In this document: one piece after another, positions 44,477-53,939 of the stretch
Numbering within the stretch: position 1 is the stretch's first letter
Layout of the letters: each line of letters opens with the position of its first letter
Source: Yinghuangia seranimata
GTDB lineage: Bacteria > Actinomycetota > Actinomycetes > Streptomycetales > Streptomycetaceae
DNA length: 64,000 bases
Direction: 5' to 3'
Assembly: GCF_029953285.1 (NCBI RefSeq)
Contig: NZ_JASAOI010000050.1
Location: 86,880-150,879 of the forward strand
Notes under the pieces: model-generated
Databases searched by the model: none
What the model was told of the DNA's origin: nothing
Seen by the model: the letters and a program-made list of their open reading frames with translations, nothing else
Translations under genes and position numbers: made by a program

Positions 44477-45427
44477 ATGAGCGACCTCGGCCGCGTCGTC
44501 GTACTCGCCGGCGGGCTCTCCCACGAGCGCGACGTCTCGCTGCGCTCGGGCCGCCGCATCGCGGACGCGCTGCGCGCGATCGACGTCGACGTCGAGGTGC
44601 TGGATGTCGACGGGCGGCTGCTCGCGGCGCTCACCGCCGACCGGCCCGATGTGGTGTTCCCGGCGCTGCACGGCTCGTACGGCGAGGACGGCGCGGTGCG
44701 CGACGTCCTCGAACTGCTCGGCATCCCGTACGTCGGATCGCGCCCCGACGCGTCGCGGCTCACCTTCGACAAGCCGATGGCGAAGGCCGCGCTGCGCGCC
44801 GCGGGCGTGCGGACGCCGGACTCGGTGACGCTGCCCCAGGACACCTTCCGCGACCTCGGCGCCGGCGCGGTGCTGGACGCCATCGTGGCGCGGCTCGGCC
44901 TCCCGCTCTTCGTGAAGCCGGCCCGCGGAGGGTCCGCGCTCGGCGCGTCCGTCGCCCGCACGCTCGACGAGCTGTCCTCCGCGATGGTCGGCGCGTTCGC
45001 CTACGGGGACGTCGCCCTCGTCGAGACGTACCTGGAGGGCACCGAGGTCGCGGTGTCCGTGGTGGACACCGGCGACGGCCCGACCGCCCTGCCGGTCGTC
45101 GAGATCGTCCCCGACACCGGCGTGTACGACTACACGGCCCGCTACACGGCCGGAATGACGGAGTTCTTCGCCCCGTCCCGGCTCGCCCCGGAAGCCGCTC
45201 AGGCGGCCGTCCAGGCGGCCCTGACGGCCCACCAGGTGCTGCGGCTGCGCGACGTGTCCCGCACCGACCTGATCGTCGACGCCGAGGGCACCCCGTGGTT
45301 CCTGGAGGCGAACGTCGCCCCGGGCATGACGGAGACCAGCCTCCTCCCCCTCGCCATCGCGGCGGCGGGCCTCGACGCGGGGATCCTCTACCGCGAACTG
45401 CTGCACCGGGCGGCGAAGCGCGGCTGA
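44477..45427 (+). CDS. ddl: D-alanine--D-alanine ligase family ATP-grasp protein
   Basis: 316 aa. The N-terminal VVVLAGGLSHERDVSLRSG, PALHGSYGEDGAVRDVLEL, the ATP-grasp PLFVKPARGGSALGASVAR and the metal-binding FLEANVAPGMTETSLLPLA are all Ddl-type blocks. It would join two D-Ala for the peptidoglycan stem peptide. At 316 aa it is of the shorter DdlB type. ATG 44477 lies behind GAAAGGA. Streptomycetes often hold another ddl elsewhere, so this may be a second or modified ligase. It is convergent with parB. Confidence 0.88.
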   Translation: MSDLGRVVVLAGGLSHERDVSLRSGRRIADALRAIDVDVEVLDVDGRLLAALTADRPDVVFPALHGSYGEDGAVRDVLELLGIPYVGSRPDASRLTFDKPMAKAALRAAGVRTPDSVTLPQDTFRDLGAGAVLDAIVARLGLPLFVKPARGGSALGASVARTLDELSSAMVGAFAYGDVALVETYLEGTEVAVSVVDTGDGPTALPVVEIVPDTGVYDYTARYTAGMTEFFAPSRLAPEAAQAAVQAALTAHQVLRLRDVSRTDLIVDAEGTPWFLEANVAPGMTETSLLPLAIAAAGLDAGILYRELLHRAAKRG

Positions 45428-45440
45428 CGCATCGCGCGTT

Positions 45441-45454
45441 GTTTCACGTGAAAC
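45441..45454. other. parS centromere site 5
   Basis: Perfect GTTTCACGTGAAAC, 13 bp after the ddl stop and just before the ddl/parB terminator. Confidence 0.95.
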
Positions 45455-45458
45455 ACGA

Positions 45459-45487
45459 AGGGCCCCGCAGAACTTCTGCGGGGCCCT
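45459..45487. terminator. Bidirectional terminator between ddl and parB
   Basis: AGGGCCCCGCAG (45459-45470) and CTGCGGGGCCCT (45476-45487) form a perfect 12-bp stem between convergent stops. Confidence 0.92.
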
Positions 45488-45505
45488 CGGTGTGTCCGTG
45501 CGCGG

Positions 45506-46615
45506 TCAGCCGAGTGGCGCTTCGCCCGGCTTGCGCTTCAGGAGTTCCGCGAGCGCGCGCTCGTCCCCCGGAGCGATCATCGCGACGATGCGCTCCAGAT
45601 CCTCCACCGAGGCGAACTCGACGATGAGCTTCCCCTTGTCCTTGCCGATGTTGATGCTGACGCTCGTGTCGTAGCGGTCCTTGAGTCGCTCGGCCAACAC
45701 CGAGATGGCCGGCGAGATGTGCTTGCCGGCCCTCGGCGTGTTGGCCTTCTTCGCCGACTCCTTCGGCGGGCCGTTGCGCTCCTCCTCCAGCTTCCGGAGC
45801 AGGACGATCTCTTCGACCGAACGCACCGAGAGTTCCTCGCGGATCACCCGCTGCGCGAGCTCGATCTGAGCCTGCGGGTCCTTGAGGCTGAGCAGCGCTC
45901 GAGCATGGCCCGCGGACAACGACGTCTCTGTAATGAGCTTCGTCTGCACCTCCCAGGGGAGACGCAGCAGCCGCAGAGTGTTGGTCACATGGGCACGCGA
46001 GCGCCCGATGCGATCGGCAAGCGCCTCCTGCGTGCAGCCGAACTCCTTGAGGAGCTGCTCGTACGCGGCCGCCTCCTCGATCGCGTTGAGTTCCGCGCGG
46101 TGCAGGTTCTCCAACAGCGCGTCGACGAGCATCTTGTCGTCGTCGGTGTCCCGCACGATCGCCGGGATCGGATCGAGCCCGGCTTCCCTCGAGGCCCGCC
46201 ATCGCCGTTCGCCCATGATGAGCTCGTAGCGGTCGTCGCCGAGAGGACGGACCACGATCGGCTGGAGAAGGCCGTACTCCGTGATGGAGGTGACCAGCTC
46301 GGCGAACGCCTTCTCCTCGAAGTGCTCGCGCGGCTGCCGCGGGTTCGGCGTAATCGCGTCGAGCGGCAGCTCCGCGAACCATGCGCCGTTCACCGTCGGG
46401 GGCGCGACAGGTTCAGGTTCCGGCGTGGGCTCGGGGATGACCGGCACGCCGACGGGCGACGCGGGGTCCGAGATGGTGACCCGCAACGACGTCGGGGCCG
46501 CCGGTTGCGGCAGCGGCCTCGTGAGCGCGGATACCGAAGCCGCCCCTGATCCGTCCTCGGCGGAGGGGATCAGCGATGCGAGCCCCCGCGGCCCCAGTCC
46601 TCTACGAGCGCTCAC
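45506..46615 (-). CDS. parB: Chromosome-partitioning protein ParB
   Basis: 369 aa CTP-dependent clamp that binds parS. The N-terminal tail MSARRGLGPRGLASLIP contacts ParA. The CTPase domain has TPNPRQPREHFEEKA and the GERRWRAS motif (about residue 133). The HTH parS reader follows (TQEALADRIGRSRAHVTNTL), then a C-terminal dimerisation domain. GTG 46615 overlaps the parA stop (GTGA), so the pair is translationally coupled. Confidence 0.97.
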   Translation of the reverse strand: MSARRGLGPRGLASLIPSAEDGSGAASVSALTRPLPQPAAPTSLRVTISDPASPVGVPVIPEPTPEPEPVAPPTVNGAWFAELPLDAITPNPRQPREHFEEKAFAELVTSITEYGLLQPIVVRPLGDDRYELIMGERRWRASREAGLDPIPAIVRDTDDDKMLVDALLENLHRAELNAIEEAAAYEQLLKEFGCTQEALADRIGRSRAHVTNTLRLLRLPWEVQTKLITETSLSAGHARALLSLKDPQAQIELAQRVIREELSVRSVEEIVLLRKLEEERNGPPKESAKKANTPRAGKHISPAISVLAERLKDRYDTSVSINIGKDKGKLIVEFASVEDLERIVAMIAPGDERALAELLKRKPGEAPLG

Positions 46616-47685
46616 TGTGCCCCCTTCGCCTCTGCGGCAATTCCACGAAGCGCGATCTCCCGCGCCGCCTCAAGATACGACAAGGCACCACTGGATCCCG
46701 GATCGTAGGTCATCACCGTCTGCCCGTAGCTGGGCGCTTCGGAGATCCGCACGGAACGCGGGATCGACGTGTTCAACACCTCGGCGGCGAAGTGGTCACG
46801 CACCTCCTGGGCGACCTGTGAGGCCAGCCGGGTACGCGCGTCGTACATCGTGAGCAGGATCGTGGAGACGTGCAGCCTCGGGTTGAGGTGGCCGCGCACG
46901 AGCTCGACGTTGCGGAGCAACTGGCCGAGTCCTTCCAGCGCGTAGTACTCGCACTGGATCGGGATGACCACCTCGCGCCCCGCGACGAGCGCGTTGACGG
47001 TGAGCAGGCCGAGCGACGGCGGGCAGTCGATGAGGATGTAGTCGAGCGGCTGCTCGTACGCGTCGATGGCGCGCTGCAGCCGGCTCTCCCGGGCCACCAG
47101 CGAGACGAGTTCGATTTCGGCGCCGGCCAGGTCGATCGTCGCGGGCGCGCAGAACAGCCCCTCGACGTCCACCACCGGCTGCACGACCTCGGCCAGGTCC
47201 TTGCCCTCGACGAGCACGTCGTAGATGGACGGCACGCTCGCGTGGTGGTCTATCCCCAGCGCGGTGGACGCGTTGCCCTGCGGATCGAGGTCCACGACGA
47301 GGACGCGCGCGCCGTGCAGCGCGAGCGCCGCCGCGAGGTTCACCGTCGACGTGGTCTTGCCGACCCCGCCCTTCTGGTTCGCCACGACCATGACGCGGGT
47401 CTCGGCCGGTCGGGGCAGCCCCTCGGCGGCCCGGCCCATCGTCTCGACGGCCTGCCGGGCCGCGCGGGCGATCGGCGTGTCGTCGACCAACTCCGGTTCG
47501 GTTTCACGTGAAACGTCGTCCGGATCGAGGCTGTCGAGTCCGGGAGGATACGGATCGCGGGGCGCCGGGACCGGCTCCGCGGTGACGTCGGACGACGACA
47601 ACGGTCCACTCTCCTCTGCTGCCAGTGCCCCGACGGCGCCGTGCGCGCCACCGGTGTGCAGACCGGTATGCACAGAGCCTGCCAT
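46612..47685 (-). CDS. parA: Chromosome-partitioning ATPase ParA
   Basis: 357 aa Walker-type ATPase that moves ParB-parS complexes, for example in sporulating hyphae. The deviant Walker A is KGGVGKTTSTVNLA (about residue 105), with DLDPQGNASTALGI and DCPPSLGLLTVNAL following. The first 80 residues are a variable Ser/Pro-rich extension. ATG 47685 (MAGSVHTG) is preferred as it resembles streptomycete ParA starts; the frame is open to 47814 through parS 7, and no ribosome site is clear at either. parS 6 lies in its coding sequence. Confidence 0.93.
   Translation of the reverse strand: MAGSVHTGLHTGGAHGAVGALAAEESGPLSSSDVTAEPVPAPRDPYPPGLDSLDPDDVSRETEPELVDDTPIARAARQAVETMGRAAEGLPRPAETRVMVVANQKGGVGKTTSTVNLAAALALHGARVLVVDLDPQGNASTALGIDHHASVPSIYDVLVEGKDLAEVVQPVVDVEGLFCAPATIDLAGAEIELVSLVARESRLQRAIDAYEQPLDYILIDCPPSLGLLTVNALVAGREVVIPIQCEYYALEGLGQLLRNVELVRGHLNPRLHVSTILLTMYDARTRLASQVAQEVRDHFAAEVLNTSIPRSVRISEAPSYGQTVMTYDPGSSGALSYLEAAREIALRGIAAEAKGAQ
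47501..47514. other. parS centromere site 6 (inside parA)
   Basis: Perfect GTTTCACGTGAAAC within parA codons for DVSRET. Its conservation constrains the ParA N-terminal sequence. Confidence 0.95.
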
Positions 47686-47786
47686 GTTCGGGGCCGCATG
47701 CGTACGTGAGGAGGGAACCTGCTGGATCTTTACGGCTTCCGGGCCACCGGTTTGGGTGAGCCCCCACTTCAGTTTCCACGGACGTC

Positions 47787-47800
47787 GTTTCACGTGAAAC
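47787..47800. other. parS centromere site 7
   Basis: Perfect GTTTCACGTGAAAC, about 100 bp upstream of the chosen parA start. Confidence 0.95.
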
Positions 47801-47804
47801 ACGA

Positions 47805-47846
47805 TGCCCGGCATGATCGCGATGGATCATCGCGACACACCGGGCA
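47805..47846. repeat. Inverted repeat in the rsmG-parA gap
   Basis: TGCCCGG (47805-47811) and CCGGGCA (47840-47846) flank a segment with two ATCGCGA-like units (CGCGAT and ATCGCGA). It lies between rsmG and parA beside parS 7. It may end the rsmG transcript or regulate parA. Confidence 0.45.
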
Positions 47847-47883
47847 ATTCACTATGAATCAGTGCATCTGCCTAACGGACGGG

Positions 47884-48675
47884 TCAGCCGCGCCGCCCCG
47901 AACGTCCGCCGCGGGCCGTCCGCCCGTTCCGCGTGCTCTTGCGGCCGCCGCGCGTCGGCTGCGGCTGGACCTCGCCGATGCGCACCCGCACCACGGTGGT
48001 CAACGGATCCACGATGCCCTCGCCGACCTGGACCACGTCCCACTCGACGGCGCCGAGCTTGCGCAGGTCGGCCTCGGACTCCTGCAGCTCGGCCGCCGCG
48101 GAATCACCCTTCAGGGCCAACATCTCCCCGCCCGAGCGAAGCAGCGGCAGACCCCAGCCGGCCAGCTTCGACAGCGGTGCCACGGCGCGCGCCGTGACGA
48201 CGTCCGAGCGGATCTCGCCGCGCACCTCCTCGGCGCGGCCGCGGAGCACCGTGACGTGCCCGAGGCCGAGCTCGCGGACCACCTCGTCGAGGAACGTGGT
48301 GCGCCGCAGCAGCGGCTCGACCAGCGTGATGTGGAGGTCCGGGCGCACCAGGGCCAGCGGGATGCCGGGCAGGCCACCGCCCGAACCGACGTCGTGGACG
48401 ACGGCGCCCTCGGGTACCAGTTCGGCCAGCACGCCGCAGTTGAGCAGGTGGCGCTCCCACAGCCGCTCGACCTCGCGCGGGCCGATCAGGCCGCGGCGCA
48501 CCCCGGCGTCGGCCAGGATGTCGGCGTACCGGACCGCGAGGCCGAGGTTGGCGCCGAACAGCCGCTCGGCCGCCGCGGGTGCCTCGGGGGCACGCTCCGC
48601 CGCGGCCGCCGCCCGGCCCTCCGACCGACGCTCCCGGCCCGCTTCACCCGCTGTGTCGTGTTCCACGTGAAACAT
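47884..48675 (-). CDS. rsmG: 16S rRNA (guanine-N7) methyltransferase RsmG
   Basis: 263 aa. The SAM motif DVGSGGGLPGIPLAL (about 95-109), LVEPLLRRTTFL and TARAVAPLSKLAGW define RsmG/GidB, which methylates G527 (E. coli numbering); loss of RsmG gives low-level streptomycin resistance in Streptomyces. N- and C-terminal extensions are Ala- and Arg/Gly-rich, as is usual here. ATG 48675 lies behind GGGAAG, and its first codons (MFHVEH) are encoded by the parS-like site 8. Confidence 0.96.
   Translation of the reverse strand: MFHVEHDTAGEAGRERRSEGRAAAAAERAPEAPAAAERLFGANLGLAVRYADILADAGVRRGLIGPREVERLWERHLLNCGVLAELVPEGAVVHDVGSGGGLPGIPLALVRPDLHITLVEPLLRRTTFLDEVVRELGLGHVTVLRGRAEEVRGEIRSDVVTARAVAPLSKLAGWGLPLLRSGGEMLALKGDSAAAELQESEADLRKLGAVEWDVVQVGEGIVDPLTTVVRVRIGEVQPQPTRGGRKSTRNGRTARGGRSGRRG
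48660..48673. other. parS-like site 8 (one mismatch)
   Basis: GTTCCACGTGAAAC differs from the parS consensus by one base (T to C at position 4). It covers the first codons of rsmG. Confidence 0.75.
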
Positions 48676-48690
48676 CTTCCCAGGAACGGC

Positions 48691-48722
48691 CGTGACCCCG
48701 CCTTTCCACAGGCAGGGTCACG
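48691..48722 (-). terminator. Hairpin between jag and rsmG
   Basis: CGTGACCCCGCCT pairs with AGGCAGGGTCACG (ends 48722) with one mismatch. It follows the jag stop, so it may partly end the rpmH-jag transcript before rsmG. Confidence 0.6.
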
Positions 48723-48760
48723 ACGGTGGACGGTGTGTGTTTGGGGTTCGGGCCCTCAGG

Positions 48761-49306
48761 TCAGGCGGGCAGGACCACGACGCAGCGCTGCGGCTCCTCG
48801 CCCTCCGATTCGCTGCGCAGCCCGCCCTCGGCGACCGTGTCGTGCACGACCTTGCGCTCGAAGGGCGTCATCGGCTTGAGCTTGATCGGCTCGCCGGTCT
48901 CCTTGACCTTCTCGACCGCCTCGGTGGCCAGCGCCGCCAGGTCCTGCCGGCGCTTCGCGCGGAAGCCGGCGATGTCCAGCATCAGGCGGCTGCGCTCACC
49001 GGTCTCCCGGTGCACCGCGAGGCGGGTCAGCTCCTGGAGCGCCTCCAGGACCTCGCCGTCCCGGCCGACGAGGCGGCTGAGGTCGCCGCCGGCGGTGTCC
49101 TCACCCTCGCCGGGGATGACCGACACCGAGGCGCGGCCGCCCTCGACGTCCATGTCGATGTCGCCGTCGAGGTCGGCGATGTCGAGCAGGGCCTCCAGGT
49201 AGTCGGCCGCGATCTCGCCTTCCTGCTCCAGACGGCTGATGTCCTCCGCGGTCAGGCTGATTTTCCGCGGCGAGGTCTCGACGGCGGGGGTCGTGCCTTC
49301 CGTCAC
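48761..49306 (-). CDS. jag: Jag/KhpB-like RNA-binding protein (KH-R3H)
   Basis: 181 aa. A KH domain (about 30-110; LSRLVGRDGEVLEALQEL, a GxxG-like turn) and an R3H domain (about 115-175; FRAKRRQDLAALATEAVEKV, KPMTPFERKVVHDTV). Located after yidC as in most Gram-positives. The N-terminal Jag domain is short or absent. GTG 49306 lies behind AAGGAG; longer in-frame versions overlap yidC. Likely an RNA-binding factor in growth and division control. Confidence 0.93.
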   Translation of the reverse strand: MTEGTTPAVETSPRKISLTAEDISRLEQEGEIAADYLEALLDIADLDGDIDMDVEGGRASVSVIPGEGEDTAGGDLSRLVGRDGEVLEALQELTRLAVHRETGERSRLMLDIAGFRAKRRQDLAALATEAVEKVKETGEPIKLKPMTPFERKVVHDTVAEGGLRSESEGEEPQRCVVVLPA

Positions 49307-49434
49307 AGGGGAACTCCTTAACGCTTTATGTCTTCCGGGGGCCGGACTGGCCGAACCGCGGTGTGGTCGGGCCCAGGTGTCACACCGGGACGCCCACGGG
49401 CCGGGACGGGCCCGAGGCGCGGTTCGGCACCCGG

Positions 49435-50556
49435 TCAGGACTTCTTGCGTCCCTGGTTCTTGGGGGCCTGCGGACGGTCGCCGGAGGGCCGGTTCCCGTT
49501 GGCGGAGCCGGACGCCGTGCCGTTCGACGGAGGCGTACGGGCCGTGGAGCCCTTCACCGCCGGACGCTGCGCGGGCGAGCCCTGCGTGCCGCCGGACTTC
49601 CGCTTCGACTTCGAGGTGCGGGTGGGCTGGACGCGCTTGGCGGCGCGCTCCTTCTCCTCCGCGATCTTCGCCTCGTACTCGGCGGCGTCCATGACGTCGC
49701 CCTCGGGGGTGAGGACCTTGCCCTGCTTCTTGGCCTTCTCCGCGAGCCGCTCCTGGCGGGCCTTGAACGCGATGCTGCCCGGCGTGGGGTTGCGCTGGAT
49801 GACGAACAGCTGCTGGCCCATCGTCCACAGGTTGGTGGTCAGCCAGTAGATGAGCACACCCACGGGGAAGTTGATGCCGAACACCGCGAACATGATCGGG
49901 AAGACGTACATCAGGATCTTCTGCTGCTGCGCGAACGGGTTCGCGGCCATGGCAGTGGGATCCGTGTTCTTCACCATCAGCTGGCGCTGCGTGATGAACT
50001 GCGACGCCGACATCATCACGATCATCACGATGGTGACGACGCGGACGGTCGTGACGTTCGCGCCCAGCGACTCGATCTTCGACGCGGAGTCGGTGAACTT
50101 GGCGGCCAGCGGGGCACCGAAGATGTGCGCCTTCTGCGCGCTCTGGACGAGGCTCTCGTTGATGACGCCGACCGTCTTGCCGTTCGCCACGTTGCTGAGC
50201 ACGTGGAACAGGGCGAAGAAGAACGGCATCTGCACAAGGATGGGGAGACAGCTCGAAAGCGGGTTCGTCCCCGTTTCCTTGTAGAGCTTCATCATCTCCT
50301 GGGACTGGCGCTCTTTGTCGTTCTTGTAGCGCTGCTGGATCTCTTTGATCTTGGGCTGCAGGATCTGCATGTTCCGGGTGGCCCGGATCTGCTTCACGAA
50401 CAGCGGGATCAGACAGATCCGGATCAGCACCACGAGGCAGACGATGGACAGGCCCCAGGCCCACCCGCTGTCGTTGCCGAAGATCGGCCCGAACAGCTTG
50501 TGGAACTGGACGATGATCCAGGAAACGGCGTCGTAGAGGGGGTTCAGGATCCCCAC
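49435..50556 (-). CDS. yidC: Membrane protein insertase YidC
   Basis: 373 aa, five-helix Gram-positive type without the large periplasmic domain of E. coli. [20 protein letters not shown] carries the conserved Arg in the hydrophilic groove; [14 protein letters not shown] and [16 protein letters not shown] are the later helices. The C-terminal 100 residues are basic and Ser/Pro-rich, a ribosome-contacting tail. GTG 50556 lies behind GAGGAGCC. It inserts membrane proteins alone or with SecYEG. Confidence 0.96.
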   Translation of the reverse strand: MGILNPLYDAVSWIIVQFHKLFGPIFGNDSGWAWGLSIVCLVVLIRICLIPLFVKQIRATRNMQILQPKIKEIQQRYKNDKERQSQEMMKLYKETGTNPLSSCLPILVQMPFFFALFHVLSNVANGKTVGVINESLVQSAQKAHIFGAPLAAKFTDSASKIESLGANVTTVRVVTIVMIVMMSASQFITQRQLMVKNTDPTAMAANPFAQQQKILMYVFPIMFAVFGINFPVGVLIYWLTTNLWTMGQQLFVIQRNPTPGSIAFKARQERLAEKAKKQGKVLTPEGDVMDAAEYEAKIAEEKERAAKRVQPTRTSKSKRKSGGTQGSPAQRPAVKGSTARTPPSNGTASGSANGNRPSGDRPQAPKNQGRKKS

Positions 50557-50558
50557 GG

Positions 50559-50906
50559 TCAGGCTCCTCGGGCGATGGTGTGCGCACCGTGCACGTGATC
50601 GTCGTGCTCGTGATCAGCGGTGCAGGCGGTACGGGAGGTCTGCTGCGCCTCGGGGGCTGCCCCGGAGGACCGGAGACGCCATGGGCGGCGGGTACGCGGC
50701 GGCACGAAATCGACTCCGCCGGGGTTCCAGGGGTTGCAGCGCAGGATGCGCCACACGGTCAGGTACGTGCCCTTGATCGCGCCGTGTGTCGAGATGGCCT
50801 CGTACCCATAACGCGAGCAGCTCGGATAGAACCGGCACACCGGGCCCAGCATCGGACTGATCGTCCACTGATAGAGCCTGATGAGCCCCATGAGCAGGTA
50901 CTTCAT
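50559..50906 (-). CDS. yidD: Membrane protein insertion efficiency factor YidD
   Basis: 115 aa. [20 protein letters not shown] (about 13-32) with paired Cys and the later CNPWNPGG are the YidD signature. The C-terminal 45 residues are a family-atypical polar tail with [10 protein letters not shown]. It sits in the inner leaflet beside YidC, whose gene follows by 2 bp. ATG 50906 overlaps the rnpA stop (ATGA). Confidence 0.95.
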   Translation of the reverse strand: MKYLLMGLIRLYQWTISPMLGPVCRFYPSCSRYGYEAISTHGAIKGTYLTVWRILRCNPWNPGGVDFVPPRTRRPWRLRSSGAAPEAQQTSRTACTADHEHDDHVHGAHTIARGA

Positions 50907-51295
50907 GGCCTCGCCCCTGGCCTTCCCGACCGGCTGAGCAGTCGGCCCAGCGCCGCGTCGAGGTCGGAGGCCAAGTCGGCGTACTCCGCTTCCGCCGCAG
51001 GCGGCAGGGCCCGTACCACGACCAGGCTACCCTCCGGCAGCAGCCCGAGGCGGTCGCGGACCAGGTGGCGCAGCCGCCGCTTGACGCGGTTTCGCACCAC
51101 CGCCGGACCGACGGCCTTGCTCACGACGAAACCCGCACGCGCCGGCGGGGTCTCCCCCGGGGACGCGTGCGGGTCCGTGGCACTGCCAGGCTGCGCGAGA
51201 TGCACCACGAGCAGCGGTCGACCGGTGCGGCGGCCACGCCGCACCGCGATCGCGAACTCGTCGCGGCGCCTCAGCCGATTGACGGGAGGGAGCAC
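50903..51295 (-). CDS. rnpA: Ribonuclease P protein component
   Basis: 130 aa basic protein that pairs with the RNase P RNA to cut tRNA 5' leaders. [20 protein letters not shown] and the RNR motif in [14 protein letters not shown] are canonical. A 15-residue Pro/Gly insert in the middle is common in actinobacteria. GTG 51295 follows rpmH by 30 bp. Confidence 0.97.
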   Translation of the reverse strand: MLPPVNRLRRRDEFAIAVRRGRRTGRPLLVVHLAQPGSATDPHASPGETPPARAGFVVSKAVGPAVVRNRVKRRLRHLVRDRLGLLPEGSLVVVRALPPAAEAEYADLASDLDAALGRLLSRSGRPGARP

Positions 51296-51325
51296 GGTGA
51301 ACCGACTCCTTCTCCCTAGGGAAGA

Positions 51326-51463
51326 TCAGGCGGACAGCTCGGCGCGACCCTTGCGGCGGCGGGCGGCCAGGATGGCGCGGCCGGCGCGGGTGCGCATGCG
51401 CAGCCGGAACCCGTGGGTCTTCGCCCGGCGACGGTTGTTCGGCTGGAAGGTGCGCTTGCTCAC
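51326..51463 (-). CDS. rpmH: Large-subunit ribosomal protein bL34
   Basis: 45 aa, found by reading the minus strand: it begins [19 protein letters not shown] after the GTG and ends RKGRAELSA, the complete bL34 of Streptomyces length. Start GTG 51463 lies behind GGAGC. It is first in the rpmH-rnpA-yidD-yidC-jag operon, divergent from dnaA. Confidence 0.98.
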   Translation of the reverse strand: MSKRTFQPNNRRRAKTHGFRLRMRTRAGRAILAARRRKGRAELSA

Positions 51464-51873
51464 TCGGGGGCTCCAGGATTGACTCGGAGGCTGGCGGATT
51501 GACGCCGCCGGCCATCACCGTACGTCCGCAACATGCAGTCTCTGGTGTTTACGGACATGCGGCAGCGGTCGTCGACAACTAGACCGGCTTACGGTACGTA
51601 CGAACGCCCGCTGCGGTCAAATGGGGGACGCCCGGCTGCCCCCGCCCGGGTGTCGCGGCTGGTCGCCCCAGGGGCTTCCAAGGCCGCAGTGTACGCCTTC
51701 TAGCTGCGAAGACGTTGTATTCACAGGCTGTGGACAACAGGTTGAGCGGGGGGCCGCAGGACGACTACCGTGGTGGGTTCTGCTCGCCGTCGCCCCGTCC
51801 CGGCGACCGCGCCCCGCGATCCACCCGGCTCCACCCGCCGCCCCGAATCTGACGCAAGAAAGAGCGTGCAACC
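51464..51873. other. rpmH/dnaA intergenic region
   Basis: 410 bp with no gene. It holds the divergent promoters of the rpmH operon and dnaA. One exact DnaA box, TGTGGACAA at 51729-51737, lies 137 bp before dnaA, as expected for DnaA autoregulation. No box cluster is present here, so the origin is on the other side of dnaA. Confidence 0.8.
51729..51737. promoter_or_regulatory. DnaA box upstream of dnaA
   Basis: TGTGGACAA, the exact reverse of the Streptomyces box TTGTCCACA, alone in this gap. It probably serves autorepression of dnaA. Confidence 0.75.
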
Positions 51874-53814
51874 GTGGCTGACATCACCAGCGACCTCGCC
51901 GCAGTCTGGGCACGGTTCCTGGAACGCCTGGCCACGGACGACAGTGTGGAGGCCAAGGACAAGGGGTGGCTGCAGCGCACCCAGCCGCTGGCACTGATCT
52001 CCGACACCGTGCTGCTGGCCGCGCCGAACGAGTTCGCCAAGCAGGTGCTGGACGGCCGTCTGCGGCAGCTGGTGACGGAGACGCTGAGCCAGGGCTTCGG
52101 GCGGGCCATCACCTTCGCGGTGACCGTCGAGCCGGGCGCGGGCGACGAGGGTGAGCCGGGCTACGCGGGCGCCCCCGGCGGCTACCCGGCGGCCCCGCAG
52201 CAGGTGCCGCCCCAGCAGGGCCTCCCCCAGCCGCAGTACGCGCCGTATCCCCAGGAGGGGTACGGCCAGCCGCCGTACCGCCCGGAGCCGTACGGCGACC
52301 CTTATGCACAGCACGCACCGCAGGGGTATCCGCAGGACTACCCGCCGCAGGACCGTTACCCCGCGGCGCCGGGCCCCGGCCGTTATCCCCAGGACGCGCG
52401 GGAGCAGTACGACCCGCGCGACCCCCGCGAGCAGTACGGCCTGCGGGACCGCCGCGACCCTGGTGAGCCGCAGTACGACCACGGCTATCCGCAGGACCGC
52501 TATCCGGCACAGGTGCGTTATCCCCAGGAGCATTCCGACCACGGGGTTTCCGGATCCGCGTCGATCGCGACGGACGACGGTACGCTTTTCTCCGGTCGCG
52601 ATGATCTGATGAACGCACCGGCGGGTTTTTCCACACCGCCTGTCCACAGCTTTGTGGACAATTCGATTCATGGATCCGACGACAGAAACTCGCCGGTTCC
52701 CAGCGCCCGCCCGAACCCCCGCCCCGGCACCGGGCGCGAGGCCGCCGGAACCGGCCGCGAGCAGGCCTCGACCGGCAAGGAGAACGAGCCGGCCGCGCGG
52801 CTGAACCCGAAGTACCTCTTCGAGACGTTCGTCATCGGCTCCAGCAACCGGTTCGCCCACGCGGCCGCGGTCGCGGTCGCCGAGGCGCCGGCGAAGGCGT
52901 ACAACCCGCTGTTCATCTACGGCGAGTCCGGGCTGGGCAAGACCCACCTCCTGCACGCCATCGGGCACTATGCGCGCAGCCTCTACCCCGGGACCCGGGT
53001 GCGGTACGTGAGCTCGGAGGAGTTCACCAACGAGTTCATCAACTCGATCCGCGACGGCAAGGCCGACGGATTCCGCCGCCGTTACCGCGATGTGGACGTC
53101 CTGCTCGTCGACGACATCCAGTTCCTGGAGACGAAGGAGCAGACGCAGGAGGAGTTCTTCCACACCTTCAACACGCTCCACAACGCGAACAAGCAGATCG
53201 TCATCTCCTCGGACCGCCCGCCCAAGCAGCTGGTGACCCTGGAGGACCGGCTGCGGAACCGCTTCGAGTGGGGGCTGATCACCGACGTGCAGCCGCCCGA
53301 GTTGGAGACGCGGATCGCGATCCTCCGCAAGAAGGCCATCCAGGAGGGCCTCAACGCGCCGCCGGACGTCCTGGAGTACATCGCCAGCAAGATCTCCCGG
53401 AACATCCGCGAGCTGGAGGGCGCGCTCATCCGCGTCACGGCGTTCGCGAGCCTCAACCGGCAGCCGGTGGACCTGCAGCTCACGGAGATCGTCCTCAAGG
53501 ACCTCATCCCGGACAGCGCGGGCCCGGAGATCACCGCCGGCACGATCATGGCGCACACCGCCTCGTACTTCGGGCTGTCCGTCGAGGACCTGTGCGGGAC
53601 CTCGCGCAGCCGCGTGCTGGTGACCGCGCGGCAGATCGCGATGTACCTGTGCCGCGAGCTCACCGACCTCTCGCTGCCCAAGATCGGCGCGCAGTTCGGC
53701 GGCCGCGACCACACCACGGTGATGCACGCCGACCGCAAGATCCGCTCGCTGATGGCCGAGCGCCGGTCCATCTACAACCAGGTCACCGAGCTGACCAACC
53801 GGATCAAGAGCTAG
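51874..53814 (+). CDS. dnaA: Chromosomal replication initiator DnaA
   Basis: 646 aa. Domain I (about 1-90) is followed by a very long domain II (about 95-300), rich in Pro/Tyr/Gln/Asp and typical of streptomycetes. Domain III is the AAA+ ATPase (Walker [16 protein letters not shown], Walker [11 protein letters not shown]). Domain IV carries the box-reading signature [19 protein letters not shown] 51874 ([12 protein letters not shown]) is the standard start. Three DnaA-box-like 9-mers lie inside the gene at 52627-52661. The terminator is at 53834-53866. Confidence 0.98.
   Translation: MADITSDLAAVWARFLERLATDDSVEAKDKGWLQRTQPLALISDTVLLAAPNEFAKQVLDGRLRQLVTETLSQGFGRAITFAVTVEPGAGDEGEPGYAGAPGGYPAAPQQVPPQQGLPQPQYAPYPQEGYGQPPYRPEPYGDPYAQHAPQGYPQDYPPQDRYPAAPGPGRYPQDAREQYDPRDPREQYGLRDRRDPGEPQYDHGYPQDRYPAQVRYPQEHSDHGVSGSASIATDDGTLFSGRDDLMNAPAGFSTPPVHSFVDNSIHGSDDRNSPVPSARPNPRPGTGREAAGTGREQASTGKENEPAARLNPKYLFETFVIGSSNRFAHAAAVAVAEAPAKAYNPLFIYGESGLGKTHLLHAIGHYARSLYPGTRVRYVSSEEFTNEFINSIRDGKADGFRRRYRDVDVLLVDDIQFLETKEQTQEEFFHTFNTLHNANKQIVISSDRPPKQLVTLEDRLRNRFEWGLITDVQPPELETRIAILRKKAIQEGLNAPPDVLEYIASKISRNIRELEGALIRVTAFASLNRQPVDLQLTEIVLKDLIPDSAGPEITAGTIMAHTASYFGLSVEDLCGTSRSRVLVTARQIAMYLCRELTDLSLPKIGAQFGGRDHTTVMHADRKIRSLMAERRSIYNQVTELTNRIKS
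52627..52661. other. Three DnaA-box-like sites inside dnaA
   Basis: TTTTCCACA (52627-52635), CTGTCCACA (52640-52648) and TGTGGACAA (52653-52661) lie in the codons at the end of domain II. The last two face each other. They could bind DnaA or arise from constraints on a variable region. Confidence 0.6.
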
Positions 53815-53833
53815 CCGCCGCAAGCCCGTTCGC

Positions 53834-53866
53834 GAAGGCCCGTCCCCAGCCTGGGGACGGGCCTTC
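53834..53866 (+). terminator. Terminator of dnaA
   Basis: GAAGGCCCGTCCCCAG (53834-53849) and CTGGGGACGGGCCTTC (53851-53866) form a near-continuous 16-bp stem 19 nt after dnaA. It shields oriC from transcription. Confidence 0.93.
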
Positions 53867-53939
53867 TGCATACCCGGAGCCGGCTCCCCGGCACCACCAA
53901 CCGCCGTGCGGCGGTGTGACGTTCATCTCATCGGGCCGC

